From Candidatus Zixiibacteriota bacterium (GTDB lineage Bacteria; Zixibacteria; MSB-5A5; GN15; FEB-12), in NCBI GenBank assembly GCA_023132995.1, contig JAGLXI010000165.1, forward strand, positions 1 to 15,378: DNA of 15,378 nucleotides. Reading direction: 5' to 3'. Shown piece by piece: positions 6,538-14,031 of the stretch (positions are counted from its first letter, which is position 1; every line of letters begins with the position of its first letter). The notes under the pieces were generated by a model, which saw only the letters and a list, made by a program, of their open reading frames with translations, had not been told where the DNA came from and did not search any database. The position numbers and the translations under genes are program-made.

Positions 6538-8190
6538 CTAAAAGTCGCGTTTCACCGGGCCGGCGGCAGCCACCTCCTTTGGTGTTCCGGCCGCGAACTT
6601 CTTGAAATTCTCGATGAACAGGGCGGCCAGTTGCAGATACTTCTGCTTGTATGCCTCGCGGTCATCCCACGTCTGGGCCGGGTCAAGAACCTTTTCAGGT
6701 ACTCCCTCGCAGCGCTTCGGTACCTGGAAGCCGAACAGCGGATCGGTGCGATACTCCACGTCGAGCAACCGGCCCTCTAAGGCGTGGTTAAGCAACGTCC
6801 GCGTGTGCTTGATGCTCATGCGCTTCCCAATGCCGTACTGACCTCCGGTCCAGCCGGTATTGACCAGCCAGCAATTGACGCCGTGCTTGTTGATCTTGTT
6901 CTTGAGCATTTCAGCATAGTAATACGGATGGTGCACCATGAACGGCGCCCCGAAACAGGCGCTGAATGTAATCTCCGGCTCCTTGCCCAGGTCGACCTCG
7001 GTCCCGGCCACCTTCGACGTGTACCCGGATATGAAGTGGTACATGGCCTGTTCCGGCGTCAGCCTGGCAAGGGGCGGCATTACTCCCGAGGCGTCGCAGG
7101 TGAGCATGATAATGTTCTTCGGGTGCCCGGCCTGCGCCTCCGGCACGGCGTTGTCAATGTAGTGCAGCGGGTAGGCGGCACGGGTGTTCTCCGTTAGTTC
7201 ATCATCGTCGAGGTCCAGAAGCCGTGTCACCGGGTCGTAGACTACGTTCTCTAAGATCGTTCCGTACCGGCGGGTACATTTGTAGATCTGCGGTTCCGCC
7301 GTGGGTGAGAGAGCAATCACCTTGGCGTAGCAGCCGCCCTCGAAATTGAACACGCCCTCGTCGCTCCAGCCGTGTTCGTCATCGCCTATCAGGCCGCGTC
7401 CGGGATCGGCAGAGAGGGTCGTTTTGCCGGTTCCCGACAGGCCGAAAAACAAGGCCGAGTCGCCGTCTTTGCCGACGTTGGCGGAGCAGTGCATGGAGAG
7501 TACGCCCTGAAGCGGCAGCAGGAAATTCAGGACGGTGAAAACCGACTTCTTGATTTCCCCGCCGTACCCGGAGTTACCGATGATGCAGAGCTTCTGGGCG
7601 AAATTCAATAGTATGAAGGTGGGGGAGAGGGTGCCGTCGACCTGGGGCAGAGCCTTGAACGAAGGCGCGGCGATGATAGTGAACTCCGGTATGAATTTCC
7701 GCAGTTCGTCGTTGGTCTGGGCCGGTATGAGCATGTTGCGGGCGAAGAGGCTGTGCCAGGCAAGTTCGGAGACGATCCTTACCGGCACGCGGTATCTGGG
7801 ATCGGCTCCGGCGTAGCAGTCCTGGACAAACAAATCGCGGCCCTGCAGGAAACCCTGGAGGCGCTGCAGCACGGTGTTGAATTTCTCCTCGCTGAAGGGC
7901 CGGTTGTACTGACCCCACCAGATCTTGTCTTCGGTATCGGTCTCCTTGACTACGAACTTGTCATTGGCCGAGCGGGCGGTGTGTTTGCCGGTGTTGACGG
8001 CTATCGGGCCCATGTAGGACAGGGAACCTTCTCCTCGGAAAACGACCTCCTCGTAGAGAGCCTCGGTCGGCAGGTTCCAGTAGACGTTGTGGAGGTTGAC
8101 CAGCCCGTGGTTCTTGAGGCCGTATTCGCTTTTTCTCGACTTCGCCTGCCCGACCGCCGGTGATTTTATGTCAATGATGTACTGGCTCAT
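6538..8190 (-). CDS. pckA: Phosphoenolpyruvate carboxykinase (ATP)
   Basis: Interconverts oxaloacetate + ATP and PEP + CO2 + ADP, the gluconeogenic (or reverse, anaplerotic) link between the TCA cycle and glycolysis. From the ATG at 8190 it has 550 residues. The P-loop GLSGTGKTTLS (250-260) is the ATP-enzyme form, and IGDDEHGWSDEGVFNFEGG (268-286) supplies the metal-binding Asp pair. Other conserved strings are GNSGYGGEIKKSVF (205-218), MHCSANVG (233-240), FSACFGAPF (409-417) and NTGWTGG (444-450). The start is fixed by AGGAGG (8199-8204) 8 bases upstream, ruling out a longer in-frame reading. Its ATG overlaps the TGA of the aminotransferase gene (ATGA), so the two are likely translationally coupled. 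It is the last gene of the prfB operon; no clear terminator is visible after it. Confidence 0.97.
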   Translation of the reverse strand: MSQYIIDIKSPAVGQAKSRKSEYGLKNHGLVNLHNVYWNLPTEALYEEVVFRGEGSLSYMGPIAVNTGKHTARSANDKFVVKETDTEDKIWWGQYNRPFSEEKFNTVLQRLQGFLQGRDLFVQDCYAGADPRYRVPVRIVSELAWHSLFARNMLIPAQTNDELRKFIPEFTIIAAPSFKALPQVDGTLSPTFILLNFAQKLCIIGNSGYGGEIKKSVFTVLNFLLPLQGVLSMHCSANVGKDGDSALFFGLSGTGKTTLSADPGRGLIGDDEHGWSDEGVFNFEGGCYAKVIALSPTAEPQIYKCTRRYGTILENVVYDPVTRLLDLDDDELTENTRAAYPLHYIDNAVPEAQAGHPKNIIMLTCDASGVMPPLARLTPEQAMYHFISGYTSKVAGTEVDLGKEPEITFSACFGAPFMVHHPYYYAEMLKNKINKHGVNCWLVNTGWTGGQYGIGKRMSIKHTRTLLNHALEGRLLDVEYRTDPLFGFQVPKRCEGVPEKVLDPAQTWDDREAYKQKYLQLAALFIENFKKFAAGTPKEVAAAGPVKRDF

Positions 8191-9404
8191 GCCCAGTCCC
8201 TCCTGAGTTTGCGATCTCCAATATAGATCTCGTTGGGTGACTCCGGATCGAGCGCCCACTTGATGCGGGCGATGCCTTCGGTGATTTCCTTGATTGAACC
8301 GCAGAAGCTCAGTCGGAGGTGGCCTTCCATGCCGAACTCGCCCCCCGGAACCGCCACCACCAGCGCCTTCTCAAGAAGGAAAGCGGCCAGAGCCGTGGAG
8401 TCTTTGGAGTAGGCGCTGAAATCCGGCAGGCAGTAGAAGGTGCCGTCGGGAGGTATGAGCTTGACGCCGCTGAAGGCGCCCAACTCGCTTACCATAACCT
8501 CGCGGTTGTTTTCCAGCGTCAGGCGGAGATTCTCCACGACGCTCTGGATACCGCCCAAAGCGCCGGCGGCGGCGGCCTGCAGAACTACCGACGGGCAGGA
8601 GGTATTCTGGGCGGCGACGTTGATCATCGTCCTGGTCACTTTGCGGTTGGCAATAGTCCAGCCGATTCTGAAGCCGGTCATGGCGTACGCCTTGGAGACG
8701 CCGTTGATCACGATCAACCGCGAATTGTCGGAGTCATCTTTGGCATACTTGTAGCAGGACACGGCTTTCTTGCCGTTGAATACCAATTTATGGTAGATGT
8801 CGTCCATCACGAGGTAGATGTCCTTTTTCTCGCAGAACTCCACTATCTCACCAATAAAGTCCTCGGAGTAGACGGCGCCTGAAGGATTGTTCGGGCTGTT
8901 GACAACGATCGCCTTCGTATAGGAACTGACCGATCGGACGATATCCTCCATCCGCGGCTGGAAACGACCGTCTTCCGGTTTCACGACTACCGGCACGCCG
9001 TAGAGCATCTTGATTATCTCGGGGTAGCTTACCCAATAGGGGGCCAGGATGATTACTTCGTCCTGGGGGTTTAGGATCGTCATCATCAGGTTGTAGAATG
9101 CCTGCTTGGCTCCCGCTGAGACAATAACATTTTCCGGGTCGATAGCCTTGTCGTAGCTGTCCTCGGTGTACCGTATGACGGCCTTGATGAGAGCCGGGAT
9201 ACCCTCGGTCGGAGTGTACCGAATGTCACCGCTGGTGAGCTTGGCCGAGCAGGCCAGAATGGCGTCTATGGGCACTTTACTTTTCGGTTCCCCGGCGCCC
9301 AAGTGTATGACCGCTTCTCCTCTTTCGCGCAGGATGCGGGCTTTCTCGTTCTGCACCAGGGTAGCGGATTCCTTTATTTCCTTTGCAAGTTGGCTTATGC
9401 TCAT
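8187..9404 (-). CDS. Pyridoxal-phosphate aminotransferase, aspartate aminotransferase type
   Basis: A class I/II fold-type I aminotransferase of 405 residues, most likely exchanging aspartate/oxaloacetate with glutamate/2-oxoglutarate. The PLP Schiff-base Lys238 lies in NGVSKAYAMTGFRIGW. NSPNNPSGAVYS (169-180) carries the cofactor-contacting Asn, VMDDIYHKLVF (199-209) the Asp that pairs with the PLP ring nitrogen, and LRLSFCGS near the C-terminus the substrate-carboxylate Arg. GAKQAFYNL (98-106) holds the phosphate-binding turn. This pattern is that of bacterial subgroup I-gamma aspartate aminotransferases; other substrates such as prephenate cannot be excluded. It starts 4 bases after the pta stop codon and overlaps pckA by 4 bases. 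The neighbourhood, with two other oxaloacetate/acetyl-CoA enzymes, supports aspartate as substrate. Confidence 0.9.
   Translation of the reverse strand: MSISQLAKEIKESATLVQNEKARILRERGEAVIHLGAGEPKSKVPIDAILACSAKLTSGDIRYTPTEGIPALIKAVIRYTEDSYDKAIDPENVIVSAGAKQAFYNLMMTILNPQDEVIILAPYWVSYPEIIKMLYGVPVVVKPEDGRFQPRMEDIVRSVSSYTKAIVVNSPNNPSGAVYSEDFIGEIVEFCEKKDIYLVMDDIYHKLVFNGKKAVSCYKYAKDDSDNSRLIVINGVSKAYAMTGFRIGWTIANRKVTRTMINVAAQNTSCPSVVLQAAAAGALGGIQSVVENLRLTLENNREVMVSELGAFSGVKLIPPDGTFYCLPDFSAYSKDSTALAAFLLEKALVVAVPGGEFGMEGHLRLSFCGSIKEITEGIARIKWALDPESPNEIYIGDRKLRRDWA
8199..8204 (-). promoter_or_regulatory. Strong ribosome binding site that sets the pckA start
   Basis: A perfect AGGAGG inside the end of the aminotransferase gene, 8 bases before the pckA ATG at 8190. 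It argues against a longer in-frame reading from 8259. Confidence 0.85.
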
Positions 9405-9408
9405 CGCA

Positions 9409-10401
9409 TTACCCTTTCATCAGTGTCGCGATAGCGGTAACGTCAACGATATCGTCGGCGGAACATCCGCGGGAGAGGTCATTGGCCGGTTTTGCCAGGC
9501 CCTGTATGATCGGCCCGGTGGCGGTGGCGTTGGCCAGCCGCTGGGTCAGTTTGTAGGCGATATTACCGGCGTCAAGATCAGGGAATATCAACACGTTGGC
9601 GTCCCCGCCGACCGGCGAGCCGGGCGCTTTTTGTTCGGCTATCTCGGGCACGATAGCCGCGTCTACCTGCAACTCACCGTCTACCTTGAGATCGGGGTGG
9701 TTGGCCCTGATGATCTCCAGCGCCTTGAGCACCTTGTCGACGTCGGCGTGCCGGGCCGACCCCTTCGTGGAAAATGACAACATGGCAACTTTCGGCTCCT
9801 CACCCAGCAGGTTTCGCATCGTCTCGGCAGTGGTGACGGCAATAGAGGCCAACTGCTCCGCATTGGGATTGGGAACGACGGCGCCGTCGGCGTAGAGGAA
9901 CACCTTGTCGGGAACGTCGCGGTACTTCGGTACCGTCATCATGAAACAACTGGAGACGACCCTGATCCCTTCCTTGAGGCCGAGGACCTGGATGGCAGCG
10001 CGGAGAACGTCGCCGGTAGTATTGACGGAGCCGGCGACGGAAGCGTCGGCGCGATCGTTCCTGACCAGCATGGCGCCGAAGAAAAGGGGGTTGAGCATGG
10101 TCTTCGCAGCTTTGTCCTTGTCGATTCCCTTTGCCTTGCGGATTTCCATGAACTGTGCTACGAAATCGTTGAACTCGCCCGAGCGGGCCGGGTCGATTAC
10201 CTCCACCCTCGACAGATCCAGGTCGTGCTCATCGGCCAGCCGTGCGATTTCCTTTTCATCGCCCAGGAGTGTGACGGAGGCGATCTCCTCTGAAAGAATC
10301 TTCCCGGCGGCCATGATCACGCGCGGTTCCGTTCCTTCGGGCAGGACAACTCGTCGCTTTTTCGATCTGGCGTTTTCCTTTATTCTTGACAATGCACTCA
10401 T
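9409..10401 (-). CDS. pta: Phosphate acetyltransferase (short form)
   Basis: Transfers acetyl groups between acetyl-CoA and phosphate to give acetyl phosphate, in acetate formation or activation. The 330-residue length matches the short Pta form without the extra N-terminal domain of E. coli Pta. Conserved strings are VVLPEGTEPRV (18-28), NPLFFGAMLVR (104-114), ADASVAGSVNTT (118-129), MLSFSTKGSA (207-216), DGELQVDAA (241-249) and FPDLDAGNIAYKLTQRL (273-289). The catalytic Ser-Arg pair corresponds to Ser310-Arg311 in NDLSRGC. It begins 30 bases after the prfB stop codon. The usual partner, acetate kinase (ackA), is not in the window. Related phosphate butyryltransferases are a minor alternative, but the motifs favour Pta. 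Confidence 0.95.
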   Translation of the reverse strand: MSALSRIKENARSKKRRVVLPEGTEPRVIMAAGKILSEEIASVTLLGDEKEIARLADEHDLDLSRVEVIDPARSGEFNDFVAQFMEIRKAKGIDKDKAAKTMLNPLFFGAMLVRNDRADASVAGSVNTTGDVLRAAIQVLGLKEGIRVVSSCFMMTVPKYRDVPDKVFLYADGAVVPNPNAEQLASIAVTTAETMRNLLGEEPKVAMLSFSTKGSARHADVDKVLKALEIIRANHPDLKVDGELQVDAAIVPEIAEQKAPGSPVGGDANVLIFPDLDAGNIAYKLTQRLANATATGPIIQGLAKPANDLSRGCSADDIVDVTAIATLMKG

Positions 10402-10431
10402 AACCGTTACCCGTTATCTATTTATTGGCGT

Positions 10432-11560
10432 TCACTGTTTTTCTGTACTTTGGGGTTGCTCGCTAGATTGCGGGTCGGAGAGGAAGGCCTCAATGAACCG
10501 GTCGATATCGCCGTCCATCACCGCCTGCACGTTGCCGGTTTCCACCGAAGTGCGATGGTCCTTGACCATGTTGTAAGGGTGAAACACGTAGGAGCGAATC
10601 TGCGAACCCCACTCGATCTTTTTCTTGGACTCGTCATATTTGGCCATTCGGGCCGCTTCTTTCTCCTTCTGAATCTGGTAAAGCCGTGCTTTCAGGACGG
10701 TAAAGGCGGCATCCTTGTTTTTATGCTGGCTGCGCTCCGACTGGCAGGTGACCACGATGTTGGTTGGGAGATGGGTGATGCGGACAGCGGATGAGGTCTT
10801 GTTGACGTGCTGGCCGCCCGCTCCCGAGGCCCGGAAGGTGTCTATCCGGAGATCCTCGTCGTTGATCTTGATCTCGACATTGCCCTCAACCACGGGATAG
10901 ACATGCACCGAGACAAAGGATGTGTGACGCCTGGCGGCGGCATCAAACGGTGAGATCCGCACCAGCCGGTGGACTCCCGATTCCGCCTTGGCGAAACCGT
11001 ATGCGAAATCACCCCTGATCTTCATCGTCGCAGATTTCAATCCCGCTTCCTCTCCCGGCTGGTAGTCCATCAGGTCCACAGAAAAGCTGCGCCTTTCGGC
11101 CCAGCGGTTGTACATGCGAAAGAGCATGTCCGCCCAGTCCTGAGATTCCGTCCCGCCGGCCCCGGGGTGGATTGTCAGGATGGCGTCGCGGTGATCATCC
11201 GGTCCGGAGAGAAGCGCGGAAAACTCAAGCTTCTGCAACTGGCCGGTCAGGTCTTTCAGGGTTGTTTCCAACTCCCGGGCATCGTCCGGGGCACCGTCAG
11301 GATCGGTGATATCGAGAAGCTCCGCGATGTCGTCGAGGTCGGAGGATAGTACGGCATGTGAATCCACCCACTTCTTATGGACCGAGACCTCTTTCAGCAC
11401 CGCCTGGGCGGCCTGGTTATCGTCCCAGAAACCGGGCTGGGCAGTCTGCTTCTCTAACTCGACAATCTTATGGCGGCGACTGTCGAGGTCAAAGATACCT
11501 CGCAAGTTTGCCAAGTCTTTCTCTCAGTTCGGGCAACCTGCTCTTCAGTTCCGTGATCAT
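10432..11560 (-). CDS. prfB: Peptide chain release factor 2, expressed by programmed +1 frameshift
   Basis: Terminates translation at UGA and UAA. The zero frame begins at ATG 11560 (or the adjoining GTG 11563, 9 bases from GGAGG at 11573-11577) and reads MITELKSRLPELRERLGKL then ARYL before an in-frame TGA at 11491-11489. Skipping T11491 moves reading to GAC at 11490 and continues DLDSRRHKIVELE to the stop at 10432. The joined protein is about 375 residues, close to E. coli RF2 (365). The anticodon-like SPF tripeptide (about 203-205) identifies RF2 rather than RF1, and GGQ (about 248-250, in SGAGGQHVNKTSSAV) is the catalytic motif. A frame from TTG 11514 avoids the shift but starts only 8 codons before the site and lacks a ribosome site, so it is an artefact. 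First gene of the prfB-pta-aat-pckA unit. Confidence 0.96.
11489..11501 (-). promoter_or_regulatory. prfB programmed +1 frameshift site
   Basis: The minus strand reads GAGG TAT CTT TGA C. This matches the classical RF2 element: a Shine-Dalgarno-like GAGG, 3 bases, then the slippery CUU before an in-frame UGA followed by C. In known RF2 genes slow UGA reading under low RF2 lets the ribosome slip from CUU to UUU, giving autoregulation. Confidence 0.95.
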
Positions 11561-11565
11561 CACGG
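11551..11565. promoter_or_regulatory. Palindrome over the prfB start codon
   Basis: A perfect inverted repeat with 7-base arms, CCGTGAT and ATCACGG, around a single central base. On the prfB transcript it could fold as a 5-bp CCGUG/CACGG stem with the AUG in the loop. It may be a translational control element, a DNA operator or chance. Confidence 0.35.
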
Positions 11566-11593
11566 GCCTAAACCTCCGTTTCCAAAGAGCCCA

Positions 11594-11622
11594 AATATAT
11601 AGACTGCCTCAGCGGCGGTCAA
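11594..11622 (-). promoter_or_regulatory. Promoter of the prfB-pta-aat-pckA operon
   Basis: On the minus strand TTGACC (11617-11622, 5 of 6 matches to -35) and TATATT (11594-11599, 5 of 6 to -10) are separated by the optimal 17 bases. The predicted start is near 11587, about 27 bases before the prfB start codon. Confidence 0.75.
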
Positions 11623-11630
11623 TCGGAAAA

Positions 11631-11646
11631 AGTGATATTTTTCACA
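11631..11646. promoter_or_regulatory. Second CRP-type operator, upstream of the prfB operon promoter
   Basis: Read on the minus strand, TGTGA, 6 bases, TCACT: 9 of 10 matches to the CRP-type consensus and near-identical in half-sites and spacing to the palindrome in the citrate synthase leader. It is centred about 51 bases upstream of the predicted prfB transcription start, in the divergent region shared with the metallo-hydrolase gene. Confidence 0.55.
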
Positions 11647-11684
11647 ACGTCGTCAGGATTCGGCGAGCCGGGAGAGATGCAATT

Positions 11685-12371
11685 ATGCCTTGGACAACGA
11701 TGCTTACCGGCGTATCTTGCCGCCTGGTTATGAAACTGGAAACCATTGTTGTCGGCCCTTTCGAGGTGAACTGTTACATCTATTGGGATGAGCAGACTAC
11801 GGACGGCGTCATCTTCGACCCGGGTGGTGATGAGGGCGAGATCATTGACCGGGTGGACAGACTCGGCGTGACGCCACGGGCGATCCTGCTGACGCACGGT
11901 CATGGCGATCATATCGCTGCCGTCGAAACCGTCAAGGACCACTACCGGATTCCATTGTACATCGGCCGGGGAGACGAAGAGCTCCTGCGCGATCCATCGA
12001 AGAATGTCTCGGCGATGTACGGTCAGCCGATACGGGCGCCGGAGCCGGATTTCGTCGTGACCGACGAGCAATCAATTCGGTTAGGTACTGTTTTCCTGAA
12101 GGCGCTGGCCACTCCCGGACACACCGCAGGGGGGATGTGCTATCTGGATGAGAGGGAAGGCGGCCTGTTCTGCGGTGATACTCTGTTCTGGGGATCGGTA
12201 GGCAGAACGGACCTTTCCGGAGGCTCGGCAGTAGTGCTGTTGGAATCGATCAGAAGCAAGATACTGTCGTTGCCGGATGAAGTGATCTGCTATCCGGGGC
12301 ACGGACCGAAAACCACCGTTGGCGCTGAACGCGCCAACAACCCGTTTCTCACCGGAGGCAACTTTGCCTGA
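11685..12371 (+). CDS. Metallo-beta-lactamase-fold hydrolase, glyoxalase II-like
   Basis: A two-metal hydrolase of the YcbL/glyoxalase II-like group, which cleaves thioesters such as S-lactoylglutathione; the true substrate here is unknown. The family fold starts at MKLETIVVGPFEVNCY. Numbered from ATG 11685 (228 residues), the ligands are His71, His73, Asp75 and His76 in THGHGDH, His146 in TPGHTAGG, Asp165 in FCGDTLFWGSVGR and His206 in YPGHGP. The start is uncertain: ATG 11685 has GGAG about 10 bases upstream, while ATG 11730 (213 residues) matches the usual family N-terminus but has no visible ribosome site. The gene is divergent from prfB and overlaps the next gene by 8 bases. I see no clear promoter for it. 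Confidence 0.9.
   Translation: MPWTTMLTGVSCRLVMKLETIVVGPFEVNCYIYWDEQTTDGVIFDPGGDEGEIIDRVDRLGVTPRAILLTHGHGDHIAAVETVKDHYRIPLYIGRGDEELLRDPSKNVSAMYGQPIRAPEPDFVVTDEQSIRLGTVFLKALATPGHTAGGMCYLDEREGGLFCGDTLFWGSVGRTDLSGGSAVVLLESIRSKILSLPDEVICYPGHGPKTTVGAERANNPFLTGGNFA
12354..12358 (+). promoter_or_regulatory. Ribosome binding site that supports a TTG start for the PHP gene
   Basis: GGAGG lies inside the end of the metallo-hydrolase gene, 5 bases before TTG 12364. No ATG is available in this frame near the conserved N-terminus. An earlier in-frame TTG at 12319 has no ribosome site. Confidence 0.65.
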
Positions 12372-13215
12372 GCACAGCGGGGTGACTCCGCTGGCGGATC
12401 CCGGACTGGCCGACTACCACTGCCACCCCGATTACTCGATAGACGCCCGGGGGACTGTTGAAGAGTTCTGCGAGGCGGCCCTGAAGCGCAACCTGGCGGA
12501 AATCTGCTTCACCACACACTACGACGCCAACCCGCTGTCGGAGTCCGGGGTCGGGTTCATACGCGTCGATGGAAAGATGCTGCCGGTCAGTCCGGACAAT
12601 CTCGGTCCCTATGTCGACCACGTGCGGCGAGCGGCGGACCACTACTACCCGTTAGGCCTTTCGGTCAAGCTGGGAATCGAGATCGGGTGGTTCCACGGCT
12701 GCGAAGAGATTGTCGAGGAGCTGCTGGGCCGCTACAAGTTTGACCATATCCTGTGTGGTATTCATGAACTGGACAACATATGCTTTTGCTGCAGCGGGAG
12801 TTTCCAGAAGAGCTTCAGCCGCTACAGTGCTGAGGAGGTGGTCGAAGCCTACTTCTCGCAGGCGATAAGCGCTTCGCGATCAGGACTTTTCGACTGCCTG
12901 GCCCACTTGGAATACTATCTCAAGTACGGCCTGGAGTACTACGGCGAAGGTATCCGGGCTGCCGGGCGGCGTCACTTCGAGGCGCTGTTCAAGGCGCTCA
13001 TTGAGAGCGGGACAGCGCTGGAGGTCAACACGGCCGGTATCCGCCACGGGCTGGGGGAATACTACCCCGGCATGGCGATGACGAATGACGCCAGACGGGC
13101 TGGTGTAAATGTGGGACATCTCGGCTCCGATGCGCACCGGCCGGACCAGGTCGGATTCGAGTTCGAGGCCGCATCGGCGCTGGTGCCGCACCCTGTCTGG
13201 TGGCACGAGGATTGA
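12364..13215 (+). CDS. PHP-domain phosphoesterase, histidinol-phosphatase (HisJ/HisK)-like
   Basis: A PHP-superfamily metal-dependent phosphoesterase of 283 residues from TTG 12364. The metal ligands of the family are present in order: ADYHCHPDYS (His19, His21), FTTHYDA (His52), GIEIGW (Glu106), CGIHEL (His134), LAHLEYYLKYG (His181) and GSDAHRP (Asp256, His258). The layout resembles bacterial HisJ-type histidinol phosphatase, which removes phosphate from histidinol phosphate in histidine synthesis. No other his gene is nearby, so the substrate stays open. A cysteine-rich ICFCCSG (139-145) follows the His134 motif. The gene overlaps the metallo-hydrolase gene by 8 bases, so the two are likely one transcript. 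Confidence 0.85.
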   Translation: MPEHSGVTPLADPGLADYHCHPDYSIDARGTVEEFCEAALKRNLAEICFTTHYDANPLSESGVGFIRVDGKMLPVSPDNLGPYVDHVRRAADHYYPLGLSVKLGIEIGWFHGCEEIVEELLGRYKFDHILCGIHELDNICFCCSGSFQKSFSRYSAEEVVEAYFSQAISASRSGLFDCLAHLEYYLKYGLEYYGEGIRAAGRRHFEALFKALIESGTALEVNTAGIRHGLGEYYPGMAMTNDARRAGVNVGHLGSDAHRPDQVGFEFEAASALVPHPVWWHED

Positions 13216-13301
13216 AATACCGGGGCTGACTACGCAAGCGTTGCCGAAAAGCCCGTGTCTGTGACCTCGAAGCGGCGAGGCGAATTATCAGGGAGCGAAA
13301 G

Positions 13302-13895
13302 TTGAAACAGCCCCGGCACATCAAGCTGCCGCGCGCGTTCTTTGAACGACCCACGTTGGAAGTAGCCCCGGACATACTGGGCAAGTATCTTGTCTATCAT
13401 TCGCCTGAGGGCAAGCTGTCGGCTCGGATCGTCGAGGTGGAAGCGTACATAGGGCGTGACGACCCGGCCTGCCATGCCTCCAAGGGACTGACCCCGCGTA
13501 CCCGCCCCATGTTCGGCCCGGCGGGATTCACGTACGTCTACTTCGTCTACGGTATGTACCACTGCCTGAATCTCGTCACTGAGCCGGAAGGTACGCCGGC
13601 GGCTCTTCTCGTGCGTGCAGCCGAACCGGATGAAGGCCAGAGTGTGATGGGTCGTCATTCTCCGGGCAAGGATGGCACGGAACTGCTGAGCGGTCCCGGG
13701 AAGTTATGCCGTTCATTTGGTCTGACGGCAGACCAGAACAGCCTTGATCTGGCTGGTGACACGATCTATATAGAAGACCGACAGTGTAAAGTTGAGAACG
13801 TTGGACAGTCCCGGCGTGTTGGTATCAGAGTGGGCGTGGATCGTCCCTGGCGGTTCTTTGACGTCGATTCGCAGGCGGTCTCGCAAGCGCGATGA
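13302..13895 (+). CDS. mpg: 3-methyladenine DNA glycosylase (AAG/MPG family)
   Basis: Excises alkylated purines such as 3-methyladenine and hypoxanthine in base excision repair. The 197-residue length is normal for the bacterial family. Motifs: FFERPTLEVAPDILGKYLV (13-31), the catalytic region RIVEVEAYIGRDDPACHA (42-59) with Glu47 as the equivalent of human Glu125, TYVYFVYGMYHCLN (77-90) with the Tyr that enters the helix, and GPGKLCRSFGL (131-141). The start is TTG 13302, supported by GGGAG (13291-13295) 6 bases upstream; no ATG is available before the conserved N-terminus. It follows the PHP gene after 86 bases with no evident promoter or terminator between them, so it may share the transcript. 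Confidence 0.95.
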   Translation: MKQPRHIKLPRAFFERPTLEVAPDILGKYLVYHSPEGKLSARIVEVEAYIGRDDPACHASKGLTPRTRPMFGPAGFTYVYFVYGMYHCLNLVTEPEGTPAALLVRAAEPDEGQSVMGRHSPGKDGTELLSGPGKLCRSFGLTADQNSLDLAGDTIYIEDRQCKVENVGQSRRVGIRVGVDRPWRFFDVDSQAVSQAR

Positions 13896-13899
13896 ACAC

Positions 13900-14012
13900 C
13901 GGGCATCTACTTGTAGAAATATCCGGCCGTTTATTCGATCTTCCTCGGCAAGTGCCCACGTCGTGAGTTGATTTGAGCTTGTGTAAGCGCTGTATGCACC
14001 GGATATTGCCCG
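13900..14012 (+). other. Nested inverted repeat in the M50 protease leader; candidate structured RNA
   Basis: CGGGCA (13900-13905) pairs with TGCCCG (14007-14012), and ATATCCGG (13919-13926) pairs with CCGGATAT (13999-14006). The right arms are contiguous, so a 14-bp helix forms. On the left it is interrupted only by a side arm with a CTAC-TT-GTAG mini-hairpin (13907-13916). The enclosed stretch has further small stems, for example GCTT-GTGT-AAGC (13976-13987). The element ends about 10 bases before the GAGGG ribosome site. No known riboswitch signature was recognised; a small inverted-repeat element is the alternative. Confidence 0.4.
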
Positions 14013-14031
14013 AAACGATCTTGAGGGTGAT

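Noticed and set aside
8191..8259. Upstream extension of pckA
   Set aside because: AGGAGG 8 bases before ATG 8190 and the family N-terminus both point to 8190.
10432..11514. prfB starting at TTG 11514 without a frameshift
   Set aside because: It has no ribosome site, begins 8 codons before the slippery element and discards the 23-residue zero-frame start that sits behind GGAGG.
11358..11684. Long N-terminal extension of the metallo-hydrolase frame
   Set aside because: It would run antisense through the start of prfB and its promoter. The conserved fold begins only near 11730.
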